DNA of 64,000 bases from Limnoperna fortunei (GCA_944474755.1 OX104114.1:23087220-23151219); one strand, 5' to 3'. Shown: positions 49,301 to 56,372, counted from the stretch's first letter. Numbers and translations: made by a program. Notes: generated by a model from the sequence alone, not told the origin.

Positions 49301-51727
49301 TATCTTAATTTTAGTTTTTTAATACAACTTTTTTGTCGGTTTTGAAAAATGGAAACCTTTCGTTTTACGCTGAATATGCACATTGTGCTTATTTTAATAA
49401 CAAAACTTCTCTACAGACACCACTGCTTTGGTTGAAAATATTAATGATCCTTAGAAGGTCCGTTATCAAAATTCTATCTTAGCCCAGTAAAAGATTTCAA
49501 ACAAGATGACTGCCCATAGGTAAAAATAAAAATCATTTCATCGGCTTATTCTGCTTCATTAATTTTCAAACTGGGTAGTGTTTTTCTGATCTATTGATAT
49601 TATTTGCTAATTTTATAGATAATGCAATAAATGGGCTTATTTGCTAACCACACTTGTATCCGGTAGCCTCCACCCACAATTGGTTTTCATTACTGAAAAT
49701 AGAAAATTGATTTTCTTGATGTTGTTCATATAGTGTGCAAGTATCGTACTTTAAAACATAATATTCTACTCTCACATGTTTTGTTAAATCGAACGATTAA
49801 AATATAAAAAGCCATCATTGCTTTTTATATTTTCAAAATCTAAAGAAAATTACAAAAAAAAACGACCGAACAACAGTAAAACGTCAGGGGACGATTACAA
49901 ATCCGGTTTTAAAAAACATACACAACAAAAAACAAAACAACAAACACAGAGAGTGAATTAACTTACCCACCACAATATGGTCACATAGACCCTTCGGCGT
50001 CAAGGCGACTCTGTATCATGGTTACTTAATGACACATCCAGGGAAAATGTAAGTCCTGGAAAGAAGAAAAAAGCAAGTCAATGAAGAATAAAGACCTTTT
50101 TCATTCAGTGAAAATGTCTGATAATTTTTGAAAGATGGATTTTACATAATGATTTATTAATTTATGACAAGGAAAACATGGGTTAAACTCAAAATTGTGT
50201 AAATAGGTTAATCGTCAACAGCAGTGTCTGGAACCGATCTAATATAACGTGTATGTTGCACGTGTTCTGTATCTACCTGTTTCATTGCATAATAGTTTTT
50301 CTTCCTCAGACACAAATGAACAACTGACGGAAATTATAACTGAAACAATGGAGTCGACTGTGAATCCACAAGTGTTGACTGAGTTTGCTGTGCAAGACAC
50401 AACGGCAGGCATAGAACAAACTACACAAGGTTAGCTGTTATATTTGTTAGATAGATAAAAAATTTTCAATCTTGTCAGATTATTAAGGTTTAATGCTACA
50501 TTTGATTGTAAATCTAAATCCATTAATACTCAAAATTCTTGAGTCGATCAATTTAGTACGTGCTGAAAACAGTAATTTAAAAAAATAGGTGACTTCACAT
50601 CCGCTTAAAAACAAATAAAAATATTATTGGTGAGACCTTGCTGAATGTATGTGAATGCATGCATCGGGTTTATCAAAACTTGTTCAAGCAGAATATACAA
50701 ACTTATTCAGTTTTAGGCAATATTCATTCCAGATAGCCTCTATCTCCTTACACTCATAAATACTGACAAAGAAAGGTTTTGTGATTAGTTTGCGTCTGTC
50801 ATCCTTCAGATCGTTAACCTTTTACATTTTATTTTGTTTCCTTAAGTTGATATGTTGTCAACCTAACTATGCTCTTGAAAGGTCCTATTTAACATATATA
50901 CTATAGCCCTGCACCAGTACAAAAGATGGCTGAGGTTAATAAACACGGAATATGTTTTAATTGTATGATTCGGAATCAATTTTCGGCAAACCCAGCTCAT
51001 ATCTTAATTTTGGTCTTTTGAATAGAAGTTTTTCATCGGTTTTGAAAAATGGAAACTTTTCGTTTTTCGCTGAATATGCACATTGTGCTTATTTTAACTT
51101 GAAAATTTCTCTTTAAACACCACTACGTCAGTTGAAAATAAGAATGATCATCAGGAGGTCCGTTACCAAAATTGTATCTTACGCCAGTCAAGATTACTGC
51201 CGATAGAAAAAAATGAAATTTCATTGGATGATTCTGTTTCATTCATCTTCAAACTCTGTAGTGTTTCTTTCTGATTTGTCGATTGTGTAATAAATGGGCT
51301 TATTCCCTAACCTAACCACACAAAATGGTTTTTGTTACTGAAAATAGAAAATAGTTTTTCTAGATGTTATGTTTTTGGTGGGATAGGCAAAGTAAATTTT
51401 ACACCATGGGCTTCTTATTTGAACTATAAGGTTGTAAGCGAGGTGGAGTCAGTGTTTATACGCATAGGAATATACCTCCAATTAATGAACAATCATTGTG
51501 TATAAATGCCACGTAATTTTAGTTATAATAAATAAAGGGTGTCAATCAAAATTATTAGTTTAATCGTTACATATTCATTTCTTTCAGCTATATGCCAGGA
51601 TAAACCAGGTGTAGACTGTCAGCTTCTAAATACAACAAATATATGTTCAAATCCATTTTCAAATGTTTACTGCGCAGCGTTCTGTGGACATTGTACCATC
51701 AGAATAATCGATACTGGATTTGGATAA
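22172..51727 (+). CDS. Gene B: secreted protein of eight-cysteine modules, Thr-rich linkers and two ShKT domains
   Basis: Twenty-seven coding exons are visible, summing to 2257 bp (about 750 residues); one further exon of 3n+2 bases is needed for an unbroken frame. Order: signal peptide (residues 1-30, basic start, hydrophobic core, cleavage probably after V-D-A); modules 1 (22172-27653), 2 (28545-30376) and 3 (30923-33649); His/Thr heptad linker; internal ShKT; short Thr linker; module 4 (37552-38856); S-E-H-L-Q linker; module 5 (39681-40522); second S-E-H-L-Q linker; module 6 (44021-45763, first exon not found); Thr linker; three copies of one Thr-rich exon; terminal ShKT and TAA. Modules share C-x4-C-x(5-8)-C-x(11-23)-C-x(7-11)-C-x(9-11)-C-x-C-x4-C and identical intron phases. 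I recognise no named family for this module. Alternative splicing of whole modules would keep the frame. An extracellular mucin-like or matrix role is inference. Confidence 0.85.
22580..22639 (+). CDS. Gene B exon 2: module 1 part ii
   Basis: Acceptor aacag, donor gtacgt, 20 codons, phase 0 to 0: Y-C-E-I-V ... G-T-C-V-S-A-A-N. Same length as the part ii exons of modules 4-6. Confidence 0.85.
23331..23800. mobile_element. Long palindromic (foldback) element
   Basis: Left arm beginning 'gaaaactgctacagcgttt' with 'ggtccttttgtaaatctca' is mirrored by a right arm whose reverse complement has 'gaaaactgcttccgcgtttt' and 'gtccttttgtagatctcaga'. Arms of about 200 bp are diverged; the centre holds 'cgggaaaagtctcgcgg'. 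No transposase. It lies in the 4.9 kb intron between exons 2 and 3. A partial copy is at 11880-12258. Confidence 0.7.
23800..24340 (+). repeat. Interspersed repeat of bivalve type
   Basis: Contains 'caagggagataacttttcca', 'gtgaccttgatctttgacct' and 'gaccttgggacc'. Open frames here are not supported as genes. Confidence 0.4.
24364..24393. repeat. 12-bp hairpin
   Basis: aggctttccatt pairs perfectly with aatggaaagcct around a six-base loop. Confidence 0.7.
24433..24620 (-). mobile_element. Interspersed repeat copy ('cgtgcaaggagcgtg' family)
   Basis: Shares 'caggagcgtgaaactcttca', 'aacgcgtt', 'aataacaagacaac' and 'ccactgggaac' with the copies at 18015 and 59090. Confidence 0.55.
24839..24988. 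repeat. Inverted repeat with ~62-bp arms
   Basis: Left 24840-24902 (tggattatcggatttctcca, atagttaaattatagaa) and right 24927-24987 (ttctataatttaact, ggaaaaatctgataatcca) are near-perfect reverse complements around a ~24 bp loop. Likely a small foldback element. Confidence 0.85.
26310..26870 (+). pseudogene. Tc1/mariner transposase remnant
   Basis: At 26420-26660 the frame reads R-Q-H-R-R-A-R-I-stop-W-C ... N-W-R-R-V-W-F-R-D-E-S-S-F, then D-G-R-I-L-V-Y-R-R ... S-V-M-M-W-A-A-I-S. This is the Tc1 catalytic core with the D of D-E-S. It then jumps to W-D-E-L-H-R-R-V-R and, after a frameshift, to the family C-terminus E-Q-A-L-Q-Y-E-W-Q-R-I-P ... L-I-E-S-M-P-R-R. The stretch between I-S and W-D-E-L, with the second and third catalytic acids, is deleted. 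Stop codon, frameshift and deletion mark it dead. Lies in the intron before exon 3 of gene B. Confidence 0.85.
27148..27176. repeat. (AT)n microsatellite
   Basis: A run of about twelve AT dinucleotides follows 'gtatatataaataa'. Confidence 0.9.
27551..27653 (+). CDS. Gene B exon 3: module 1 part iii
   Basis: Acceptor tttcag, donor gtaaga, phase 0 to 1. Encodes Q-D-C-Q-H-V-S-P-P-P-G-N-T-C-S-C-T-V-Q-A and the final Cys. Confidence 0.88.
28545..28600 (+). CDS. Gene B exon 4: module 2 part i
   Basis: Acceptor tttcag, donor gtaagt, phase 1 to 0. Ends T-C-H-G-H-I-C-N-T-G-T. Its frame is fixed by the single base carried from exon 3. Confidence 0.85.
28755..29140 (+). repeat. Two-copy diverged tandem duplication, ~200 bp unit
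   Basis: Both units contain 'aggtttctgaagac', 'gagttcgc' and 'aaattgtatgatgatt' in the same order, starting near 28755 and 28970. A 105-codon frame on the minus strand (28973-29290) overlaps it and is not supported as a gene. Confidence 0.7.
29370..29790 (+). repeat. Dispersed intron repeat copy
   Basis: Shares 'gattaccaaac', 'aaaccaataa', 'gactcactaaaa', 'gtagtcaaca' and 'aatcggaatac' with 9300-9560 and 14430-14780. It precedes exon 5 of gene B. Confidence 0.5.
29841..29897 (+). CDS. Gene B exon 5: module 2 part ii
   Basis: Acceptor tttcag, donor gtaagt, 19 codons: V-C-L-L-A-V-A-A-S-P-T-P-H-C-G-S-K-A-F. Confidence 0.85.
30289..30376 (+). CDS. Gene B exon 6: module 2 part iii
   Basis: Acceptor tgtag, donor gtaggt, phase 0 to 1. 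Contains T-S-C-T ... T-V-C-Y-C-D-T-Q-T-C-I-D. Confidence 0.87.
30923..30993 (+). CDS. Gene B exon 7: module 3 part i
   Basis: Acceptor ttttttag, donor gtaaga, phase 1 to 0. G-G-T-T-H-V-T-D-D-Y-V-K-C-G-D-K-S-C-N-I; paralogous to gene A 2808-2878. Confidence 0.88.
31338..31424 (+). CDS. Gene B exon 8: module 3 part ii, long form
   Basis: Acceptor ttccag, donor gtaagt, 29 codons. The two Cys are 23 residues apart, against 11-12 in the other modules: a Y-N-Y-N-H-G-bearing insertion unique to the module 3 type and shared with gene A. Confidence 0.88.
33565..33649 (+). CDS. Gene B exon 9: module 3 part iii
   Basis: Acceptor ttttag, donor gtaagt, phase 0 to 1. L-C-S-S-T-P-E-L-S-H-S-C-G-C-V-N-Q-V-C; nearly identical to the orphan exon at 1173-1257. 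Confidence 0.9.
33912..34007 (+). CDS. Gene B exon 10: Thr/His heptad linker
   Basis: Acceptor cacag, donor gtaaaa, phase 1 to 1. After T-L-P-T-T-T-M-K-P-T-I come three 21-bp repeats encoding H-(G/V)-V-H-A-T-T, an in-frame coding minisatellite. Confidence 0.85.
34500..34700 (+). mobile_element. Interspersed repeat copy (GC-richer family)
   Basis: Contains 'ttctcgttgggggtttgtcg', 'ataatacggaaagcctgccg', 'tttgtagatgtcgataagag' and 'gtcgctacaagagg', the reverse strand of the family at 18015 and 59090. Open frames across it are by-products. Confidence 0.6.
35218..35355 (+). CDS. Gene B exon 11: internal ShKT-like domain
   Basis: Acceptor tttcag, donor gtaagt, phase 1 to 1, 45 full codons. Six Cys with spacing C-x8-C-x9-C-x16-C-x3-C-x2-C; the closing C-x3-C-x2-C and the length fit ShKT. 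The Cys3-Cys4 gap is longer than in the terminal ShKT exons. No counterpart is seen in the gene A part present. Confidence 0.85.
35491..35561 (+). repeat. 31-bp tandem repeat
   Basis: aataactatctgggaatttg and the following 'cacgttgaca' occur twice, with a partial third start at 35553. Confidence 0.85.
36794..36820 (+). CDS. Gene B exon 12: short Thr linker
   Basis: Acceptor atgaag, donor gtaagt, 27 bp, phase 1 to 1: V-T-T-T-E-R-T-L. Starts like gene A 6416-6517 (atgtg-cgacaac) but lacks the repeated part. A very small exon, supported by phase and homology. Confidence 0.65.
37552..37604 (+). CDS. Gene B exon 13: module 4 part i
   Basis: Acceptor ttttag, donor gtcagt, phase 1 to 0. P-T-C-V-D-T-T-C-D-K-Y-K. 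Confidence 0.88.
38471..38530 (+). CDS. Gene B exon 14: module 4 part ii
   Basis: Acceptor ttttag, donor gtgagc, 20 codons. P-H-C-H-F-Y ... G-T-C-M-P-F-K. Confidence 0.88.
38775..38856 (+). CDS. Gene B exon 15: module 4 part iii
   Basis: Acceptor atcag, donor gtaagt, phase 0 to 1. E-C-R-D-Y-T-M-L-R-E-T-G-C-T-C-E-T-T-E-C. Confidence 0.9.
39203..39262 (+). CDS. Gene B exon 16: S-E-H-L-Q-H linker, copy 1
   Basis: Acceptor ttacag, donor gtgcgt, phase 1 to 1. Starts V-S-E-H-L-Q-H-T-E-I, then Thr/Pro-rich. Confidence 0.85.
39681..39733 (+). CDS. Gene B exon 17: module 5 part i
   Basis: Acceptor ttttag, donor gtcaga, phase 1 to 0. P-T-C-A-G-T-K-C-D-H-Y-K; same length as exon 13. Confidence 0.88.
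39831..39892. repeat. Hairpin with ~28-bp arms
   Basis: ccaaacacacattacataaa and atgccaac pair with gttggcat and the following ttttgtaatgtgtatttgg. Intronic, between exons 17 and 18. Confidence 0.8.
40079..40138 (+). CDS. Gene B exon 18: module 5 part ii
   Basis: Acceptor ttttag, donor gtgagc, 20 codons. P-H-C-H-L-Y ... G-K-C-M-P-F-K. Confidence 0.88.
40441..40522 (+). CDS. Gene B exon 19: module 5 part iii
   Basis: Acceptor tttcag, donor gtaagc, phase 0 to 1. Differs from exon 15 at only a few bases. Confidence 0.9.
40809..40877 (+). CDS. Gene B exon 20: S-E-H-L-Q-H linker, copy 2
   Basis: Acceptor ttacag. Donor either gtaaga at 40878 (preferred) or gtggta at 40875; both leave phase 1 and differ by one residue. 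First 31 bases identical to exon 16. Confidence 0.85.
41040..41150 (-). mobile_element. Truncated SINE (tail half)
   Basis: 'tgtttaacgccaatttcagc' followed by 'cccggagaaaacccccgacc' and 'gtgggaaaattggcaatcct' match the 3' half of the SINEs at 44851 and 60024. The tRNA-like head is missing. Confidence 0.7.
41160..44010. other. Long intron, expected module 6 first exon not found
   Basis: A 3n+2 base exon with C-x4-C, acceptor before and donor after, is needed here for frame. I read all three + frames and saw no segment meeting these conditions. It holds a small perfect hairpin at 43820-43845 and nothing else recognised. Confidence 0.5.
43820..43845. repeat. Perfect 12-bp hairpin
   Basis: caatactactaa and its complement tagtagtattg flank a short A-rich loop. 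Confidence 0.7.
44021..44080 (+). CDS. Gene B exon 21: module 6 part ii
   Basis: Acceptor tttcag, donor gtaagt, 20 codons. N-F-C-H-I-F-E-Y ... T-R-C-M-P-F-T. Intact, but enters in phase 0 while the preceding visible exon leaves in phase 1. Confidence 0.8.
44851..45095 (-). mobile_element. SINE, complete, tRNA-derived head
   Basis: Read on the minus strand: head with 'tcggtggttaaggt' (A box, 45074-45086), B box 'gggatcgattctc' near 45017-45030, body with 'gattgccagttttta' and 'gggtactccggcttc', and a tail ending ggcgttaaacatc. Confidence 0.8.
45165..45395 (+). mobile_element. Interspersed repeat copy (GC-richer family)
   Basis: 'ccttcgttgggggttatcaa', 'aatgcgaaaagccctcccgc', 'tttgtagatgtcaaaaagag' and 'gccgctacaaaagg' match 34500-34700. 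The 88-codon open frame across it is not a gene. Confidence 0.65.
45682..45763 (+). CDS. Gene B exon 22: module 6 part iii
   Basis: Acceptor ttctag, donor gtgagc, phase 0 to 1. K-E-C-E-T-Y-N-D-V-T-D-N-G-C-A-C-T-S-S-S then Cys. Confidence 0.85.
46594..46689 (+). CDS. Gene B exon 23: Thr-rich linker
   Basis: Acceptor tttttag, donor gtttgt, phase 1 to 1. L-L-T-T-T-M-K-S-T-M-S-E-T-F-S-T-T: a mucin-like spacer. Confidence 0.8.
46840..47130 (+). repeat. Dispersed intron repeat, copy upstream of D-T exon 1
   Basis: 'gggacgattacaaatcc', 'cacatagacccttcgg', 'gtatcatggttact' and 'attcagcgaaaatgtctga' recur at 49870-50160. Confidence 0.7.
47271..47381 (+). CDS. Gene B exon 24: Thr-rich D-T segment, copy 1
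   Basis: Acceptor cttcag, donor gtgagc, phase 1 to 1, 111 bp. D-T-T-V-Q-N-I-T-K-T-I-Q-S-T, with an N-I-T sequon; nine bases shorter than the other copies. Confidence 0.88.
48621..48740 (+). CDS. Gene B exon 25: Thr-rich D-T segment, copy 2
   Basis: Acceptor cctcag, donor gttagc, 120 bp. E-I-V-T-E-T-M-E-S-T-V-N-P-Q-M-V-T-E-F and a close match to copy 3. Confidence 0.88.
49870..50170 (+). repeat. Dispersed intron repeat, copy upstream of D-T exon 3
   Basis: Same blocks as 46840-47130 in the same order, part of the duplicated intron-exon unit. Confidence 0.7.
50310..50429 (+). CDS. Gene B exon 26: Thr-rich D-T segment, copy 3
   Basis: Acceptor cctcag, donor gttagc, 120 bp, phase 1 to 1. T-E-I-I-T-E-T-M-E-S-T-V-N-P-Q and A-G-I-E-Q-T-T-Q. 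Confidence 0.88.
51588..51727 (+). CDS. Gene B terminal exon: ShKT domain and stop
   Basis: Acceptor tttcag, phase 1 in, TAA at 51725-51727. C-x7-C-x8-C-x8-C-x3-C-x2-C, N-T-T sequon, tail I-I-D-T-G-F-G. Differs from gene A 11451-11590 at a handful of residues, making it the best conserved exon of the pair. Confidence 0.92.
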
Positions 51728-51739
51728 TGCATTAAAACT

Positions 51740-52140
51740 TTTTCTGCTTTGTCTTAGTTTATCTCATTTGTTTTATAAATTTAATTTTAATTCAGTTTAT
51801 GAAAATTTCTAGCCTAACATATTCTTTCTGTCAAAATTTACTGTTCTACGTAGATTGTACACTATTTAAATACACATGTACTAAGTGTTAAAAAGGAAAA
51901 GATTCCTACATAAAATATTGATTTTACTTAATATACAGATATATTGATGTCCTCTATTTAAATTACAATATTATGTTTAAAAACAATCGGCCTGAATCTA
52001 GAACACATTTCAAATTATAGGCTTGTATAAACATTTATGTTCAACATGCTCGATTCTACTCTAGCTAAGTTCATTGGTGTCTTGTGATTTGAAAGCTAGC
52101 AACAAACATCGACCTTTACATAAAAAATTTCTTTTATTTG
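51740..52140. other. 3' flank of gene B
   Basis: Only a weak ATTAAA (51731) follows the stop; no standard AATAAA within about 300 bp. AT-rich, nothing else seen. Confidence 0.4.
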
Positions 52141-52150
52141 TTGTCTAAGA

Positions 52151-52415
52151 GCCTCAACGGCCGAGAGGTCTTTGTAGTCTGTAATTTCCTATTGATCACC
52201 TGCATGTCACTACTGAGGTTGCGAGTTCGAGCCTGTGAGCATTATTTTTCGGGCAGTTTCATTTAAATCCAGCATTATCTGACAAGGATTGACAGTATTC
52301 CAGACCAAAATCGGGATTTTCATCGGGTACTCTGCCTGCCTCCTCTCCCCCCGACCAATAAAATAAAAAAGCTACACGCTGATGAAAGTGGCGTTAAACC
52401 TAAAACAAACACAAT
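52151..52415 (+). mobile_element. SINE, complete, tRNA-derived head
   Basis: Head 'gcctcaacggccgagaggtc' (A box), B box 'gcgagttcgagcctg' at 52221-52235, body with 'tgacaaggattgacagtatt', 'cgggtactctgcctgcc', tail 'agtggcgttaaacc' and an A-rich end. Confidence 0.8.
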
Positions 52416-52419
52416 AAAC

Positions 52420-55400
52420 GTTTTACATACTACGAACTAGAAATACCGTATTAAGAAACACATTATTATTATTAATGTTTGCAATGCTAAATAGTGTTTG
52501 CTATAAATGCAGAGTTCCGTTTGAAGCATGAGAATTACCAGGAAGAATTAAATAAATGACAATCCATCAAACGAACAATAATGGATATACACCTGGATAT
52601 AAACTCGGGTGTTATACGGTTTGTTGTTAGAATCACATTAAGGTTTTGTCATGTATACTTTTCTTCTTATCTTGGAAAGAATAAAGCTAGAAAAACATCA
52701 GTAATGATGTCAGATTAGCATTAGGTCACACATCTTCTTAAACAAACAAAATGATCCTTTGTAGCGTAAATGTTGCTGCGTATTTCATATGGTTGATGTG
52801 TAATGGCAACAAACTGACATGATTATATGCTTTGTGGATGGACTTTTTTAGCTAGGGCACACTGAAATATTGATAGGAATATATATACTTCAAAACGTGA
52901 AGTCACATCTTGATATGAAAATAAAAGCGATTTTTCAAAAGAAGTAAAACTTGTCCTACCACGTGTTTTCAATCCGAGGACCATTATAGAGCTATTATTT
53001 TGATTTTTTTGTTCCAATACCTCATAATTTATTTTCATAACATAATTTATTGGAAATAGAGGTGATTTTTTTCTGATCTGAACATGCTTAGATCTTCAAC
53101 ACTAAGTGATAAGGAAGTGAAAAATTTATTATGATTATGATTATTTTGAAAAAAGTCTGATGGGATTTCCTTGCTTACTATAGAGTAGAAAGATTAGAAT
53201 GCAAGAATGCCCGACAACAATGTGGAAATCACTTTATATAGAAATTAGAAATCGTACAGAAATTGAATTTCAGAAACGATAAATTAAAAAGAGCGAACAT
53301 AATTTAAGATTAATTATATTATGTTAAAACAAACACGCAATTATCAGTCTTAAATACATTGTATAATACAAGTTGTCCTATTTTCTTTTAAACAAATGTT
53401 ATTAATACAATGAAAATACATTCATGCTATAATGAAAATTGAAGAAACAAATTACATTGATGCTTCAAACATCAGACTAAGCGATTAAAAATATTATCAA
53501 CATTGGCCAATTTTAATATAATAGCTAACCATGACAGATGAAAGGGTAAACGTGTTTTTGATGTACTTCGGAACCCCATTTTCGTTATTTCGTTTTATGT
53601 CTATCTTACTTAGAACAGTTACGTCAAACCCCCTCTAGTAACCGAATAAAAACGATTGAATGGACATGTCAATTTGCTTTTTTAAACTAAATTTTGAATG
53701 AATGTCGCGCCTATTTATTTATCAATCATGTCAAATGCTGAAGTGTTTGCAGGCATGTAATTGATAGGAAACGCATAATTAGTTTGATTAATTATTGTGG
53801 TAATTATTGATCAGTACAACGACCTGTATATCATCATTTGTAACTTAAAATTCAGTCTTGTAGTTCTTCAATCCTAGTACGGTTATCAGGTTTCGCATTG
53901 CGGTGAGTATATCATCTAAAGTAAGGGGTTTAGGACACTAAACCGAAATTATTTGTCAATGAAATTTCTTCAATTTTGGCATAGCTTTCGTTTTTAATAC
54001 AATTTATCATAATTTATATTATAAAATATTCGTTTCAGATTGATTTACCGAGTGATTAAGCACAGAAATTTCATATTTGCTATTAAATTTTACAGAAATG
54101 AGGGTAAAAATACTCTTTAACAATTGATTGACAAAATTCTTAATAACTTTTTCTGAATTTTTGTTGTGATGTCACGCAATTGAATAACATTTAAGAGATG
54201 AAAAGTAAAATGGGTTAAATGTGTTTTTTCTATTGAAAATTAACTAGTCAAAAAGGTACTCAAAGTTGTGAATTGTTGTACAAAATTACCTTCTTTGTTA
54301 AAGGTTTTTTTTATTACTTTATCTTATTCGTTTCAGTTAAACATTCGTATTTAAACCATTAATAAATTGACTTGATAGTACAGATATAAGTATGTCCTTA
54401 ATACTTAAAATTTAAGACTAGATACTGAAAAAATATTATTATTTTTATCATAAATGTGACAGCCTTCTAAGAACTTCAAAAAATTGCAAATGGTGTCCTG
54501 AAACCCTTTTAATGATATTCATGTAGATATATTTGCGGGTTTGTTTGCTTGTTTTTGTTTTGTTTTGGTTTGTATTTCATCTTGTAATTAAAGTGGTAAT
54601 ATTTTATTAATTAATTACTAAATGTTTTCTCAGTTAACATCAACAGGCCAAACAGGAGAGTTCATAAGAAAGGTGCATCCTCTTTATTGCGTAAAAATGA
54701 ACACAAAGCATGTTAACAAAATGAGTTTAGTTAGCTGGAATTTTTTGCTGGAGGGATCCTTTCACTGGCCAATAGTGTCCCCTTTTTATGTTGAAATATT
54801 GTAAAAAAAAAACAGATTTAAACGTGGACAATGTAATGTTAATCAGCATTTGCTAGATACTCTGGTCATATGTCGAGAACATGTGTAATATATACATACA
54901 GAACATATACAAGATCTCGGGTGATACCAGTGCACATTTCCGTTAATAGGACACGTGTTCACACTTAATACCTACACGTACTTAGTATCATGTTCACAGA
55001 TAGTTCGGAATACGGGTCAAAGGAAAGACGTTTATTTGTACTTGTTACTTCAATGCTGAGGGAGTTCTTTTGCATTTAATTTAGTTCCTTATTTATGTTT
55101 GTCAATGTCATCTTATGTAATGTATAAAGCTCATATTATAATAGTATAAAAACACTGTGTTTAGTTCGTATTTATATTAACAAAATATGTGTTAAAACTA
55201 AGGGATTCGAGTAAAACTTGGTCAACTCGGATTATTATTTGAGTGATTTGACATGTCAAGCTATGGGTTGCAAAACCCGTCAGCCAATTCTAGACAGCAA
55301 AGTATGTAGGTCTATTATAGTATAAAGCAGATATATATGACAGCAATTAAATGATGAAGTATTGTACTCTTTAAAGCTGACGCGTTGTTCGTTGACTAAG

Positions 55401-55550
55401 AGTTAGTCTTTGTAAAAATCATATTATCTCTATTATAATGGAGATTTGTGTCAGAACAAACTCAGAGATCGATATGGATTTTTAATAGTTGCTACTATGT
55501 ACATCAGAGAAAATTGCCATGATTGTTTTATTTTACATTTTTATAATTAA
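52420..55550. other. AT-rich intergenic stretch, no gene seen
   Basis: Open frames (longest 71 codons) lack splice context, signal peptides or motifs. No repeat could be recognised. The last few hundred bases should hold the promoter and an untranslated exon of the gene at 55574. Confidence 0.5.
55145..55151 (+). promoter_or_regulatory. Candidate TATA box
   Basis: TATAAAA about 430 bp before the ATG at 55574. Possible if a short untranslated exon is spliced to the acceptor attcag at 55560-55565. Weak evidence. Confidence 0.25.
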
Positions 55551-55573
55551 GCTTGTTTAATTCAGGAAGAACA

Positions 55574-56293
55574 ATGCATTCTTGTACATCCGGTTTGCTC
55601 TGGGTAATATGTTTCGCAATCTTGCGTCAAGGATTGGCTCAATATCGTATAAACTCTGGGTCTGTTTTTAATGACCATGGAACTGCAGCAGAACTACCGC
55701 GTGAACAAAGAGGTTATGTTTACCCAACAAGCGGATATGAACAAGAACATGCGCCTGCCCACAACACAATAAATGAAAACTACGACTTGCAGCAAAACAG
55801 TTATGGTAAAATTCAGCCACAGACAGCGCAATATGAAGTTGGAAGTGCGCCGGTCTATCAAAATTCATACGCTTCACAAGAGTATAATGGTCAATATCCG
55901 CAAGTAGCGGAACCCCAATACAATGACGGATATGACGCAAACTCGCATGGCATAGAAAGTGGGAATCATATCCGAAGACCGGTTCGAACCAAAGGACACA
56001 ATCCATATCCTGGTGAAGAGTATCAACCTTCCCAGAATTCATTTCACCATCCAATTCAAAAAGGAGACAATTACCTCTCAAATGGTTGTAAAGATTGTGG
56101 CGATGGATACAAACATAGCGGCCATAATGAAATCAGATCCATGCCATATCACAATGTGCCTATGCACAAAAATGTACTTGAAAAGCAATCTGTAGCAATC
56201 GTCACTTTTAAACGAATGCCTCGAGTTGTATTCAGACAAGTTAATACTCAAGTTCCTGTTGTAAGAATGGTTCCACGTGTTGTTAACCCATGA
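55574..56293 (+). CDS. Secreted Tyr/Gln/Asn/His-rich protein, possible matrix or byssal protein
   Basis: 239 residues. The start is the ATG at 55574; the open frame extends a few codons upstream only through a TTG, and an acceptor-like attcag ends at 55565, so a 5' untranslated exon is likely. Signal peptide M-H-S-C-T-S-G-L-L-W-V-I-C-F-A-I-L with probable cleavage after G-L-A-Q. The mature region is low in complexity and rich in Y, Q, N, H, G, S and P, with Y-x-Q/N-x patterns. One C-K-D-C pair sits near residue 173. A basic, Val-rich, hydrophobic C-terminal tail of about 30 residues (R-V-V-F-R-Q-V and P-V-V-R-M-V-P) follows. No named domain. Such composition is common in shell-matrix and byssal proteins, where Tyr can become DOPA, but a specific role is not shown. 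Not related by sequence to genes A or B. Confidence 0.85.
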   Translation: MHSCTSGLLWVICFAILRQGLAQYRINSGSVFNDHGTAAELPREQRGYVYPTSGYEQEHAPAHNTINENYDLQQNSYGKIQPQTAQYEVGSAPVYQNSYASQEYNGQYPQVAEPQYNDGYDANSHGIESGNHIRRPVRTKGHNPYPGEEYQPSQNSFHHPIQKGDNYLSNGCKDCGDGYKHSGHNEIRSMPYHNVPMHKNVLEKQSVAIVTFKRMPRVVFRQVNTQVPVVRMVPRVVNP

Positions 56294-56372
56294 ACCGCAA
56301 ATGTGAATCAGAATTCAGCCATTGGACATCAATGCACAAAACGGAAGTAACCACGTGTATTAATTTTGGTGC

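Larger units (their letters stand above)
47382..51120 (+). repeat. Three-fold tandem duplication of intron plus D-T exon
   Basis: The introns after all three D-T exons share ordered blocks: 'gatagcctctatctcct' (48138, 49035 as gatagcctgtatctcct, 50735), 'gacaaagaaaggttt', 'aaacccagctcatatcttaa' (48392, 49289, 50987) and 'tttgaaaaatggaaac'. The exon multiplied together with its intron. Confidence 0.85.

Noticed and set aside
55668..56081. 137-codon open frame on the - strand
   Set aside because: Exact antisense of the Tyr-rich gene; long only because of the biased codon composition of that gene.
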